This document shows, in pieces, positions 22,698-33,096 of a stretch of 64,000 nucleotides of DNA. Within the stretch, counting starts at the first letter, position 1; each line of letters opens with the position of its first letter. A program made the position numbers and the translations under genes. Source of the DNA: Winogradskyella psychrotolerans RS-3 (lineage in GTDB: Bacteria > Bacteroidota > Bacteroidia > Flavobacteriales > Flavobacteriaceae); NCBI RefSeq assembly GCF_000427335.1, contig NZ_ATMR01000102.1, forward strand, positions 53,877 to 117,876. Reading direction: 5' to 3'. Below the pieces are notes generated by a model that saw nothing but the letters and a program-made list of their open reading frames with translations, made no database searches and was not told where the DNA came from.

Positions 22698-24824
22698 ATG
22701 AAAAAAGAAACACTAGAAAAAGGATTTTCAAAATTCTGCACAGCAAAAGCTATGGCAGAATTATACGAAGCTAATTTTAAACAAGTTTCAAAATACGTAC
22801 ATGCAACATCTCGTGGACACGAAGCCATTCAAATAGCTTTAGGTTTACAATTATTACCTCAAGATTATGCATTTCCATATTACAGAGACGATGCCATGTT
22901 ATTATCTTTTGGTTTAGAGCCTTACGATTTAATGTTGCAATTATTAGCTAAAAAAGACGATCCATTTTCTGGAGGAAGAACATACTATTCGCATCCAAGT
23001 TTAAAGGACGACGATAAGCCAAAAATTCCACACCAATCTTCCGCAACAGGAATGCAAACCATTCCAGCAACAGGAGTTGCTATGGGATTTAATTACCGCG
23101 AAAGCGGTAATCTCTTTGCGGATGAGAATGAGACCAAAAACGGAACTGATAGTTTTTCTAACGATTATGATGCCTCAGTTCATTCAGAAGATTCCCGCCT
23201 TCGCGGGAATGCGCCAATTGTAGTGTGTTCTTTAGGAGACGCCTCTGTAACCGAAGGAGAAATAGCAGAAGCTTTTCAAATGGCAGCTTTAAAGCAAATG
23301 CCAATCTTATATTTAGTACAAGATAACGGTTGGGATATTAGTGCCAATGCAGCAGAAACGAGAGCGCAAAATGCATTCGAATATGCAGCTGGATTTAAAG
23401 GTTTAGACGCTATCTCAATAGATGGTGCCAACTTTACAGAAAGTTACGAAGCATTAGAGAAAGTAATAGAAACCATTCGTACAGAGCGTAGGCCTGTTTT
23501 AGTGCACGCAAAAGTACCGTTATTAAATCACCATACTTCTGGTGTAAGAATGGAATGGTATCGCGATGATTTAGACGAAGCGCGTTCTCGTGATCCTTAT
23601 CCGGTTATTAAACAACAATTACTAGATGCTGGATTTTCAGAACAAGACGTTTTAGACATTGAAAATTCAGCGAAAACGAAAGTACAATCCGATTTTGAAA
23701 GAGCTTTAAAAGCCGAAGATCCAAAACCTGAGGATTTATTTACAAACGATTTTGTACCCACACCAATTACCGAGGAAAAAGGAACACGTTCGCCAGAAGG
23801 CGCAGAGAAAGTAGTCATGGTAGATTGTGCTTTATTCGCAGTAGAAGAACTGATGAAAAAGCATAAAGAATGTTTACTTTATGGGCAAGATGTTGGTGGA
23901 AGACTTGGTGGTGTCTTTAGAGAAGCAGCAACGTTAGCACAAAAATTTGGAGACGATCGTGTGTTCAATACACCAATTCAAGAAGCCTTTATTGTCGGTT
24001 CTACAGTTGGTATGTCTGCAGTTGGATTAAAGCCCATTGTTGAGGTTCAGTTTGCCGATTATATCTGGCCTGGCTTAAATCAGTTATTTACAGAAGTGAG
24101 TAGAAGTTGTTATTTATCTAATGGTAAATGGCCAGTTTCTATGATTCTTAGAGTGCCAATTGGTGCTTATGGAAGCGGAGGACCTTACCATTCATCTTCA
24201 GTAGAATCTGTAATTACAAATATTCGTGGTATTAAAATAGCATATCCAAGTAATGGAGCAGATTTAAAAGGTTTAATGAAAGCAGCTTACTACGATCCTA
24301 ATCCGGTTGTAATTTTAGAACACAAAGGTTTATATTGGTCTAAAGTACCAGGAACACAAGGGGCAACATCTGTTGAGCCAAGTGAAGATTATGTATTGCC
24401 TTTTGGTAAAGCATGGGTGTTGCAAGAAATTTGGAAGCAAGAAAATGTAGAAACATTAACCATTGTGACTTACGGAATGGGAGTGCATTGGGCAATGAAT
24501 GCTTCAGAAGAATTAGGGATGCAAGATCAGATAGAAGTTATCGATTTACGTACGTTGTTTCCATTAGATGAAGACACGATTATGAAATCGGTAAAGAAAA
24601 CAGGAAAGTGTCTTGTTGTAACAGAGGAGCCTTCGAACAATAGTTTTGCAAGAGCGTTATCTGGAAAAATTCAAGAAGAATGTTTTAAACATTTAGATGC
24701 GCCAGTAATGACTATTGGTAGTGAGAATATGCCTGCAATACCATTAAATTCTATTTTAGAGCAAACAATGATTCCTTCAACAGAAAAAGTGAAAGCTAAG
24801 ATAGAAAAGTTACTAAACTATTAA
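22698..24824 (+). CDS. Fused E1 alpha-beta of a (branched-chain) 2-oxoacid dehydrogenase
   Basis: 708 residues from the ATG at 22698; the frame from 22680 begins inside a hairpin repeat (MTERF) and is unlikely native. The alpha part (about 1-350) has the thiamine diphosphate motif VVCSLGDASVTEGEIAEAFQ and PILYLVQDNGWDIS. The beta part begins near EKVVMVDCALFAVEELM and ends with transketolase-C sequence. Residues about 132-171 (23092-23210) are an in-frame inverted hairpin doublet not expected in the family. It decarboxylates 2-oxoacids for E2. Confidence 0.92.
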   Translation: MKKETLEKGFSKFCTAKAMAELYEANFKQVSKYVHATSRGHEAIQIALGLQLLPQDYAFPYYRDDAMLLSFGLEPYDLMLQLLAKKDDPFSGGRTYYSHPSLKDDDKPKIPHQSSATGMQTIPATGVAMGFNYRESGNLFADENETKNGTDSFSNDYDASVHSEDSRLRGNAPIVVCSLGDASVTEGEIAEAFQMAALKQMPILYLVQDNGWDISANAAETRAQNAFEYAAGFKGLDAISIDGANFTESYEALEKVIETIRTERRPVLVHAKVPLLNHHTSGVRMEWYRDDLDEARSRDPYPVIKQQLLDAGFSEQDVLDIENSAKTKVQSDFERALKAEDPKPEDLFTNDFVPTPITEEKGTRSPEGAEKVVMVDCALFAVEELMKKHKECLLYGQDVGGRLGGVFREAATLAQKFGDDRVFNTPIQEAFIVGSTVGMSAVGLKPIVEVQFADYIWPGLNQLFTEVSRSCYLSNGKWPVSMILRVPIGAYGSGGPYHSSSVESVITNIRGIKIAYPSNGADLKGLMKAAYYDPNPVVILEHKGLYWSKVPGTQGATSVEPSEDYVLPFGKAWVLQEIWKQENVETLTIVTYGMGVHWAMNASEELGMQDQIEVIDLRTLFPLDEDTIMKSVKKTGKCLVVTEEPSNNSFARALSGKIQEECFKHLDAPVMTIGSENMPAIPLNSILEQTMIPSTEKVKAKIEKLLNY
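23092..23210. repeat. In-frame inverted hairpin doublet within E1
   Basis: ATTACCGC, GAAA, GCGGTAAT at 23092-23111 and ATTCCCGC, CTTC, GCGGGAAT at 23191-23210 with 79 nt between. Forward then reverse orientation is the same as in the GIY-YIG elements and the doublet at 21079. The translated insert (RESGNLFADEN ... DSRLRGN) lies between the alpha-subunit beta strand and VVCSLGD. Confidence 0.85.
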
Positions 24825-24865
24825 GTTTATAATAGTCTTGCACACCTAGTTATGTGTGTAATAAA

Positions 24866-24907
24866 AGGGATTCGTAATTGGAAAACAATTATGAGTCCCT
24901 TTTTTTT
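24866..24907 (+). terminator. Rho-independent terminator after E1
   Basis: AGGGATTCGTAATTG, GAAAA, CAATTATGAGTCCCT, then eight T. The stem pairs throughout except two internal mismatches. It closes the E2-ilvE-E1 unit before the thiamine operon. Confidence 0.9.
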
Positions 24908-25022
24908 ATGACTTCAATTTGCTTCATTTTTATAGAAATAGATTTTAGTTAAAATATGTTTTTTCAAAAAAAGAGATTTAAAAAATAAATTGGAAAGCGT
25001 ATGGAAGTCGTAAATAATCTTC

Positions 25023-25030
25023 TATATTTG
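25023..25030 (+). promoter_or_regulatory. -7 element of the thiamine operon
   Basis: TATATTTG matches the TAnnTTTG consensus. The expected transcription start, about 25037, falls on the first base of the riboswitch P1 stem, which supports both calls. A clear -33 TTG is not seen. Confidence 0.65.
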
Positions 25031-25037
25031 AGGTGTA

Positions 25038-25117
25038 AACTTTAGGAGTAGCTATTAAATTAGTTTGAGAAACATCCTTAGAACCTGATTTGGTTAATAC
25101 CAACGTAGGAAAAAGTT
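25038..25117 (+). promoter_or_regulatory. TPP (THI-box) riboswitch
   Basis: TTTGAGA at 25063-25069, then GAACCTGATTTGG, TTAATACCAACGTAGGAA: the conserved TPP-sensing core. The P1 stem is AACTTT at 25038-25043 with AAAGTT at 25112-25117. Thiamine pyrophosphate should switch off the thiS-thiF genes downstream; no terminator hairpin is obvious, so translational control is likely. Confidence 0.93.
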
Positions 25118-25174
25118 ATGTTCGATAAGACATCGAAATACTACCATTCTGGTTTACAATAATATTTTATAAAT

Positions 25175-25378
25175 ATGATTGCTATAAAAGTAAACCAAGA
25201 AGATCACCACATTTTAGAAAACATAACACTACAAGAGTTTGTTGAAAATTTAAAAATTCAAACAAACGGCATTGCTATTGCTATAAATAATACTGTGGTT
25301 AAAAAAACAGATTGGTCTTCAAGATTACTTCAAAATAATGATGATATTTTAATTATAAAATCTACTCAAGGAGGATGA
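25175..25378 (+). CDS. thiS: Sulfur carrier protein ThiS
   Basis: 67 residues, ubiquitin-like fold, ending in the GG tail (STQGG) that is adenylylated by ThiF and thiocarboxylated for thiazole synthesis. NIAIAINNTVVKKTDW is the typical middle strand pattern. It is the first gene behind the TPP riboswitch. Confidence 0.9.
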   Translation: MIAIKVNQEDHHILENITLQEFVENLKIQTNGIAIAINNTVVKKTDWSSRLLQNNDDILIIKSTQGG

Positions 25379-25390
25379 TTTTTATTTTAA

Positions 25391-27268
<1,878 letters not shown>

Positions 27269-27280
27269 AATGATTAGGAA

Positions 27281-27468
27281 GTTCCCACGCTTTGAAAAAA
27301 AAGCGTGGTCGGGCTTTCCGTTATATCTTTTGCTGGTTCTCGATACAAATTTATTCAGTTGCACTGCATAAATTTACTCGAACTGACGGCAAAAGGATGC
27401 CACTATAATTGTGTAACACTCACGAGTTCCTATTTAATAAAATAGAATAACTGAGTAATCCCTAACTC
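27281..27468 (+). repeat. Dispersed structured repeat, copy 4, interrupted
   Basis: Starts with its own hairpin (CCCACGCTTT / AAAGCGTGG), then GGGCTTTCCG, and ends CCTAACTC after the CACGAGTTCCTATTT hairpin. Between ATATCTTTTGCT and GGCAAAAGGATG a GTCA-foot hairpin (27336-27387) is inserted, splitting the usual stem. It lies inside the thiamine operon. Confidence 0.65.
27336..27387 (-). repeat. GTCA-foot hairpin nested in the structured repeat
   Basis: On the minus strand: GTCA, then GTTCGAGTAAATTTATGCAG and the matching CTGAATAAATTTGTATCGAGAAC. Same family as 7288-7332 and 22439-22485. The nested position shows that this hairpin arrived after the structured repeat. Confidence 0.7.
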
Positions 27469-27483
27469 AAAATCCAAGTAACC

Positions 27484-27513
27484 GTCATTACGAGGAGGTA
27501 CGACGAGGTAATC
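27484..27513 (+). repeat. GTCA-foot hairpin, GCGAGGACGAGG family
   Basis: GTCATTACGAGGAGG, then ACGACGAGGTAATC, with ATTAC and GTAAT arms. The sister of each arm of the doublet at 22620-22684. It lies just before the next gene. Confidence 0.6.
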
Positions 27514-27537
27514 TTATTATTAAAAACTAAAAACACT

Positions 27538-28140
27538 ATGATAGTTCTTATCGCACCAGAAAACGATATTCCAAACGAAATAGAAATACTAAACCAATTA
27601 TTTAGAGAAGGTTTATTGGTGTATCATTTGAGAAAACCAGATAAAAATTACGAAGAACACGTTGCGTATTTAAACAAAATTGATAAAGAATATCACAACA
27701 GAATTGTAGTGCATTATTTCCATGAGTTGATAAACGATTTCAATTTAAAAGGTATTCATTTTCAAGAACAAAAAAGAATTGACCATATAGATAATCCTGG
27801 TCAATATTTCAAAAATCTAAATATGTTTGGTAAAACAATAAGCTCTTCATTTCATGAACCAGAAGTCTTAAAAGCGTGTTATTTTGAGTTCGATTATCAT
27901 TTATTAAGTCCTGTTTTTTCTTCAATATCAAAAAAAGGATATAAGGGAAAAGGTTTTGACGTTAACCATATTGATAAAACAATCATCGGTATGGGCGGTA
28001 TTAATGCTGAAACGATAGAAGAAACGATAACGTTAGGATTTAAAGGAATAGGTGTTTTAGGTGGCGTTTGGAATGCTGAAAACCCATTAGAGCATTTTAT
28101 AAAAATAAAAGAAACCTATAAAAAACACACCATCAAATAA
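27538..28140 (+). CDS. Thiamine-phosphate-synthase-like protein (TenI/ThiE fold)
   Basis: 200 residues of the TIM-barrel thiamine monophosphate synthase family, more distant from ThiE than the gene at 28938. GLLVYHLRKPDK and the C-terminal IIGMGGINAETIEE and GFKGIGVLGGVW match the phosphate-binding region. It may be a divergent ThiE or a TenI-type thiazole tautomerase; the operon already contains a standard ThiE. Confidence 0.82.
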   Translation: MIVLIAPENDIPNEIEILNQLFREGLLVYHLRKPDKNYEEHVAYLNKIDKEYHNRIVVHYFHELINDFNLKGIHFQEQKRIDHIDNPGQYFKNLNMFGKTISSSFHEPEVLKACYFEFDYHLLSPVFSSISKKGYKGKGFDVNHIDKTIIGMGGINAETIEETITLGFKGIGVLGGVWNAENPLEHFIKIKETYKKHTIK

Positions 28141-28180
28141 GTGTTTTTTTAATAACCTACTGATGTTAAATACATAAAAA

Positions 28181-28948
28181 TTGAATCAAAAAAACTACAT
28201 CTTAACAATAGCGGGTTTAGATCCATCAAGTGGTGCCGGAATTACGTCAGATATTAAAACATTTGAAGCGCATGGTTTGTACGGTTTATCCGTGTGTACG
28301 GCAGTTACTGTTCAAAACGATATAGATTTTAAAGATTGTATTTGGATAGAAAAAGAAATCATTTTAAATCAGATAGAACTATTGTTTCAACGCTTTTCAA
28401 TTGCTGTAGTAAAAATAGGAATCATCCAGTCTTGGGATGTTTTATTAGACGTTATTCAAACATTAAAAAAGCTAAATCCAACTATAAAAATAGTACTAGA
28501 TCCTGTTTTAAAAGCGAGTGCAGGTTTTAGTTTTCATAATAAACAAGATTTAAAAATTTTAGAAGAAGTCTTGAGAAGTTGTGATTTTATTACACCAAAT
28601 TACGAAGAGATTGAAGCCTTATTTCCAGAGAAATCTATAGAAGACACCATCGATTTTATATCAGAAAGAACAAATACCTACTTAAAAGGAGGTCATAGAA
28701 CAGATAAAAAAGGATGGGACGAAGTTTACTATAGTAAAATAGTAAAGCTAAACATTCCGCCAATTGCAGAAACCGTTTTTCAAAAGCATGGAAGTGGTTG
28801 TGTTTTATCGTCAGCATTAGCTTCTAATTTAGAAAAAGGAATGAACATAGAAGATGCTTGTAAAAATGTAAAATGGTATACCGAACAGTTTTTAAATTCA
28901 AACAACACCTTGCTAGGAACACATAAATACACAGAAAATGCTAAGTAA
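28181..28948 (+). CDS. thiD: Hydroxymethylpyrimidine (phosphate) kinase ThiD
   Basis: 255 residues, ribokinase-like fold. It phosphorylates HMP and HMP-P. LTIAGLDPSSGAGITSDIKT is the classic N-terminal motif, KHGSGCVLSSALASNL is the ATP/anion-hole site near the C-terminus, and KGGH is the conserved segment before it. The start codon is TTG at 28181. It overlaps the next gene by 11 nt, which suggests translational coupling. Confidence 0.93.
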   Translation: MNQKNYILTIAGLDPSSGAGITSDIKTFEAHGLYGLSVCTAVTVQNDIDFKDCIWIEKEIILNQIELLFQRFSIAVVKIGIIQSWDVLLDVIQTLKKLNPTIKIVLDPVLKASAGFSFHNKQDLKILEEVLRSCDFITPNYEEIEALFPEKSIEDTIDFISERTNTYLKGGHRTDKKGWDEVYYSKIVKLNIPPIAETVFQKHGSGCVLSSALASNLEKGMNIEDACKNVKWYTEQFLNSNNTLLGTHKYTENAK

Positions 28949-29561
28949 ACTACATTATATCTCTCAAGGTAAAACACCGCAAGATCATTTAGAAAACATA
29001 CAAAAAGCATGTGAAAACGGAGTAGAATTAGTACAGTTGCGTTTAAAAGAAATGGCACTAGATATCATTTTAGAAACTGCAAAAAAAGCTAGAGAAGTCA
29101 CCACTCAATTTAAAGTAAAGCTCATAATAAATGATCATTATAAAATAGCTAAAGCCGTAAAAGCAGACGGTGTTCATTTAGGAAAAACAGACGCATGTCC
29201 ATTAAAAGCTAGAACCTATTTGGGAAAACAATATCTAATTGGAGGCACTGCCAACACTTTAGAGGATTGCAAAGTTCTAATAGAAAAGCGTGTGGATTAT
29301 ATTGGTTTAGGACCTTTTCAGTTTACAGAAACTAAAAAGAATTTAAGTCCAATTTTAGGTATCGAAGGTTACAAGCAGTTAATAGGAACGTTAAAAACAG
29401 ACACGCCTATAATCGCTATTGGTGGTATTTGCATGGAAGATGTTTCAGCAATTATAAACACAGGTGTTTACGGAATAGCCGTTTCGGGAACAATAACTAA
29501 AGATTTTACAAGTATTTCTAAGTTTTATGAAATCTTAAATTCGTCAGAAATAAAAGCATAA
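28938..29561 (+). CDS. thiE: Thiamine-phosphate synthase ThiE
   Basis: 207 residues, TIM barrel. It joins HMP-PP and thiazole phosphate. VQLRLKEM, IINDHYKIAKAVKADGVHLG and the phosphate-binding IAIGGI near residue 155 with GIAVSGTI are the signature sites. The start overlaps the end of thiD. Confidence 0.95.
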   Translation: MLSKLHYISQGKTPQDHLENIQKACENGVELVQLRLKEMALDIILETAKKAREVTTQFKVKLIINDHYKIAKAVKADGVHLGKTDACPLKARTYLGKQYLIGGTANTLEDCKVLIEKRVDYIGLGPFQFTETKKNLSPILGIEGYKQLIGTLKTDTPIIAIGGICMEDVSAIINTGVYGIAVSGTITKDFTSISKFYEILNSSEIKA

Positions 29562-29597
29562 GTATTCTTAATCTAACATAGATTCAAAAAAGTAAAA

Positions 29598-30368
29598 ATG
29601 AATAAAATATTAAAAATAGCAGATAAAGAATTCACCTCTAGATTATTCACTGGAACAGGAAAGTTTAGCTCTTCAGAAGTAATGAAAGACGCTTTATTAG
29701 CTTCCGAAAGTGAGCTCATAACTGTGGCTTTAAAAAGAGTAGATGTTCAAAATAATGAAGATGATATTTTAAGGCATTTAAAACATGCTCATATTAATTT
29801 ATTGCCAAACACATCTGGTGTTAGAACGGCAAAAGAAGCTGTTTTTGCAGCAGAATTATCAAGAGAAGCTTTAGGTACTAATTGGGTTAAATTAGAAATT
29901 CATCCGGACCCTAGATATTTATTGCCAGATCCTATAGAAACTTTAAAAGCGGCTGAAGCATTAGTAAAATTAGGATTTGTAGTGATGCCTTACATTCATG
30001 CGGACCCTGTACTGTGTAAACGATTAGAAGATGTGGGCGTGCAATGTGTTATGCCATTGGGAGCTCCAATAGGAAGTAATAAAGGATTAAAAACACAAGA
30101 TTTTTTAGAGATTATTATCGAGCAATCTAATGTGCCTGTCATTGTAGATGCTGGTATTGGCGCACCATCGCATGCAGCTTATGCAATGGAATTAGGTGCA
30201 GATGCTGTCTTAGTAAATACGGCAATTGCAGTGTCTAAAAATCCGGTAGCTATGGCAAAAGCTTTTAAAATGGCCGTGGAAGCTGGTAGAATGGCGTTTG
30301 AAGCAAAACTAGCACCAATTAAGAATAAAGCGGAAGCTAGTAGTCCGTTAACAAGTTTTTTAAACTAA
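29598..30368 (+). CDS. thiG: Thiazole synthase ThiG
   Basis: 256 residues, TIM barrel. It makes the thiazole ring from deoxyxylulose phosphate, dehydroglycine and ThiS thiocarboxylate. The Schiff-base Lys is in [41 protein letters not shown] and AVLVNTAI are conserved. It works with ThiH, ThiF and ThiS in the same operon. Confidence 0.96.
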   Translation: MNKILKIADKEFTSRLFTGTGKFSSSEVMKDALLASESELITVALKRVDVQNNEDDILRHLKHAHINLLPNTSGVRTAKEAVFAAELSREALGTNWVKLEIHPDPRYLLPDPIETLKAAEALVKLGFVVMPYIHADPVLCKRLEDVGVQCVMPLGAPIGSNKGLKTQDFLEIIIEQSNVPVIVDAGIGAPSHAAYAMELGADAVLVNTAIAVSKNPVAMAKAFKMAVEAGRMAFEAKLAPIKNKAEASSPLTSFLN

Positions 30369-30371
30369 AAT

Positions 30372-31493
30372 ATGGCAAATTTCATAGAACTCTTCGATAC
30401 TTATAATTGGGATAACACACTGAAAAGCATCTTCAGTAAAACAGAAGTTGAGGTAGAAAATGCTTTGGCAAAAGAAAAGCTGGATTTAGAAGATTTTGAA
30501 GCCTTAATTTCTCCTGCAGCAAAGCCATTTTTAGAACGAATGGCACAGAAAAGCAGTAGACTCACTAAAAAACGATTTGGGAATACTATACAAATGTACG
30601 CACCAATGTATTTAAGTAATGAGTGTCAAAATATTTGTACGTATTGCGGATTTAGTATGACTAATAAAATACCAAGACGCACATTAACAGATGTTGAAAT
30701 TTTAAAAGAAGTGGCGTTTTTAAAGGGAAAAGGCTACGACCATATCTTATTAGTTACAGGAGAGGCTAACAGAACGGTAGGCGTAAGCTATATTAAAAAC
30801 GCGATTAAAATAATACGTTCTCAATTCTCGAATATTACTATAGAAGTACAGCCTCTAGATCAAGAGGAATACGAGTTGTTAATTGAAAACGGATTGTACG
30901 CCGTATTGGTATATCAAGAAACGTATCACAGAGAAGAGTATAAGAAACACCATCCAAAAGGAAAAAAATCTAATTTTAATTACCGTTTAGATACGCCAGA
31001 TAGATTAGGGAAAGCAGGTGTTCATAAAATTGGATTAGGTGCTTTGTTTGGTTTAGAAGATTGGCGTGCAGATAGTTTTTTTACAGCATTACATTTAAAA
31101 TATTTACAGAAAACGTATTGGAAGACAAAGTACTCCATTTCATTTCCAAGGTTGCGACCGCATTCTGGGGGTTTAGAGCCGAAAGTAGAAATGACCGATA
31201 GTGATTTGGTGCAGCTAATATGTGCTTTTCGTCTGTTAGATGAAGATATAGAATTGTCTATGTCTACAAGAGAAAACGAAATATTTAGAAATAATATTGT
31301 GCAATTAGGTGCCACTTCAATTAGTGCAGAATCTAAAACAAATCCGGGTGGTTATACTGTAGAGCCACAATCGTTAGAGCAGTTTGAAATTTCCGATGAA
31401 AGAAGTACAGAAGAAGTCGTTAAAATGTTAAAAGGTCAAGGATTAGAAGTGGTTTGGAAAGATTGGGAACATTTTGAAGAAATACAAAAGTAA
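30372..31493 (+). CDS. thiH: 2-iminoacetate synthase ThiH
   Basis: 373 residues, radical-SAM enzyme that cleaves tyrosine to dehydroglycine for ThiG. The cluster motif is CQNICTYCGF. LLVTGEANRTVG and the C-terminal Biotin/thiamine-synthesis-associated region follow. It starts three bases after thiG and overlaps thiF by one base (AATGA), indicating an operon. Confidence 0.95.
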   Translation: MANFIELFDTYNWDNTLKSIFSKTEVEVENALAKEKLDLEDFEALISPAAKPFLERMAQKSSRLTKKRFGNTIQMYAPMYLSNECQNICTYCGFSMTNKIPRRTLTDVEILKEVAFLKGKGYDHILLVTGEANRTVGVSYIKNAIKIIRSQFSNITIEVQPLDQEEYELLIENGLYAVLVYQETYHREEYKKHHPKGKKSNFNYRLDTPDRLGKAGVHKIGLGALFGLEDWRADSFFTALHLKYLQKTYWKTKYSISFPRLRPHSGGLEPKVEMTDSDLVQLICAFRLLDEDIELSMSTRENEIFRNNIVQLGATSISAESKTNPGGYTVEPQSLEQFEISDERSTEEVVKMLKGQGLEVVWKDWEHFEEIQK

Positions 31494-32542
31494 TGAGCCT
31501 TACCCTAGAAGAAAGAAAGCAATATAATCGCCATCTTATTTTAGATGAAATAGGAGAAGTCGGACAATTAAAACTGAAGCAAGCAAAGGTTTTAGTCATT
31601 GGAGCAGGTGGTTTAGGTTGTCCTGTTTTGCAATATTTAACAGCGGCAGGTGTTGGAACTATTGGTATAATAGATCATGATGTAGTTGATCAAAGTAATT
31701 TGCAGCGTCAAATTTTATACACTATAAAGGATATTGGTTTGTCTAAAGCTGAAACTGCTGCTAAGCGATTATCTCAATTAAATCCATTTGTACTTTTCAA
31801 TTCTTATAACGAAAAACTAACACGTGAAAATGCTATTGCTTTATTTCCTAATTATGATATTATAATAGACGGAAGCGATAATTTTTCAACAAGATATTTA
31901 GCAAATGATGCGGCAGTAATTACTAATAAACCATTAGTTTATGGTGCTATTTTTAAATTTGAAGGTCAAGTTAGTGTCTTTAATTATTTAGGAAGCGGAA
32001 CTTATAGATGCTTATACCCTACACCTCCAAAACCAGAAGATTCTCCCAATTGTTCAGAAATAGGAGTTTTAGGAGTGTTGCCTGGAATCATTGGGAGTTT
32101 ACAGGCAAATGAAGCTATTAAAATTATTTGTGGTATTGGAGACGTGCTAACGAATAGGCTATTATTATTTGATGCTTTAAGTCTGAATCAACAAATATTG
32201 GGTTTTGAAAAAGACGAAACTTCAGAAATTATGGCTTTAGAAAAAGATTATAATTTTTTCTGCGGAATTACTTCAACTAAAGAAATCACGCTAGATGAAT
32301 TAAATAAAAACAAAGAGCATTATAACTTATTAGATGTTAGGGAGGTTTCTGAAAGAGAAAGATATCACATTGGAGGACAACATATTCCTTTGGGACAGTT
32401 ATCAAAACGATTTCAAGAAATAGATATTACTTTACCTGTCGTCGTTTATTGTAAATCGGGTAAAAGAAGTAATAGCGCCATTTCCTATTTGAAAACGCAA
32501 TTAGATGAGGTTGTTTTTTACAACTTAAAAGAAGGATTATAG
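31493..32542 (+). CDS. thiF: ThiF/MoeB adenylyltransferase fused to rhodanese
   Basis: 349 residues. Residues 1-245 are an E1-like adenylyltransferase: VIGAGGLGCPVLQYL binds ATP and the catalytic Cys lies near DSPNCSEIGVLG. Residues 260-349 are a rhodanese domain with CKSGKRS as active loop, which can deliver sulfur. I see no CXXC pairs of the usual zinc site, so that site may be lost. It charges ThiS. It ends the operon. Confidence 0.9.
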   Translation: MSLTLEERKQYNRHLILDEIGEVGQLKLKQAKVLVIGAGGLGCPVLQYLTAAGVGTIGIIDHDVVDQSNLQRQILYTIKDIGLSKAETAAKRLSQLNPFVLFNSYNEKLTRENAIALFPNYDIIIDGSDNFSTRYLANDAAVITNKPLVYGAIFKFEGQVSVFNYLGSGTYRCLYPTPPKPEDSPNCSEIGVLGVLPGIIGSLQANEAIKIICGIGDVLTNRLLLFDALSLNQQILGFEKDETSEIMALEKDYNFFCGITSTKEITLDELNKNKEHYNLLDVREVSERERYHIGGQHIPLGQLSKRFQEIDITLPVVVYCKSGKRSNSAISYLKTQLDEVVFYNLKEGL

Positions 32543-32726
32543 ACGTGAATTTAAAGCATAGTTTTAAAATAGTATTATCACGAAAAATGTCAGTGTATGC
32601 TTTTGGTGCTTAGCAATAATTAAATAAGCCGACCTATTCTTTTTTAGAGAAAAAATATAAAAAGACAGATTGTTAAATCTTAAAATAGATTAACCTGATT
32701 ACACCATTATATTTAACTATTAGACA

Positions 32727-32753
32727 TAAAAAAGCCTATCTAAAAGACAGGCT
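32727..32753 (-). terminator. Terminator of the cold-shock gene
   Basis: AGCCTATCT, AAA, AGACAGGCT, with a T-run (minus strand) next to it. Orientation fits the gene at 32784-32975. The rest of the 32543-32783 gap contains nothing I recognise. Confidence 0.7.
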
Positions 32754-32783
32754 CTATTCTTAAAAAGATTGTAAGATATATAA

Positions 32784-32975
32784 TTATATAACTTTTACAT
32801 TAACTGCGTTTAATCCTTTTTTTCCTTCTGCTAAATCGAATTCTACATTATCACCTTCTCTAATCTCATCGACTAAACCAGAAATATGTACAAAATGCTC
32901 TTTATTGTTTCCTTCTTCTGTTATGAATCCAAAACCTTTAGAGTCATTAAAAAATTTTACTGTACCAGTACTCAT
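32784..32975 (-). CDS. Cold-shock protein, CspA family
   Basis: 63 residues, one OB-fold domain: GTVKFFNDSKGFGFI and EHFVHISGL are the two RNA-binding motifs. It should bind single-stranded RNA and DNA as an RNA chaperone. The ATG at 32975 is preferred over the in-frame codon at 33002 because the promoter element at 33000-33007 places the transcript start near 32993. Confidence 0.95.
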   Translation of the reverse strand: MSTGTVKFFNDSKGFGFITEEGNNKEHFVHISGLVDEIREGDNVEFDLAEGKKGLNAVNVKVI

Positions 32976-32999
32976 ATTAAAATATATTAAATTAAGGTG

Positions 33000-33028
33000 C
33001 AAATATAAGGTAATTAATTGAAATTCAA
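33000..33028 (-). promoter_or_regulatory. Promoter of the cold-shock gene
   Basis: Minus strand: TTG (33028-33026), 18 nt, TATATTTG (33007-33000). Both Bacteroidota promoter elements are present at a normal distance. Confidence 0.65.
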
Positions 33029-33096
33029 TTATTTTAATCTAGTTATTTTTAATTATTGTAATAAGCGCTTTAATCTCTGCTTATAGCCAATTAAAT

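Noticed and set aside
5628..23210. Repeated ATTCCTGC/GCAGGAAT hairpins as a CRISPR array
   Set aside because: Copies are hundreds to thousands of bases apart, between or inside genes, with no regular spacers and no cas genes.
24841..24860. Small hairpin CACAC...GTGTG as a second terminator
   Set aside because: Stem of five pairs without a T-run; the following strong hairpin suffices.
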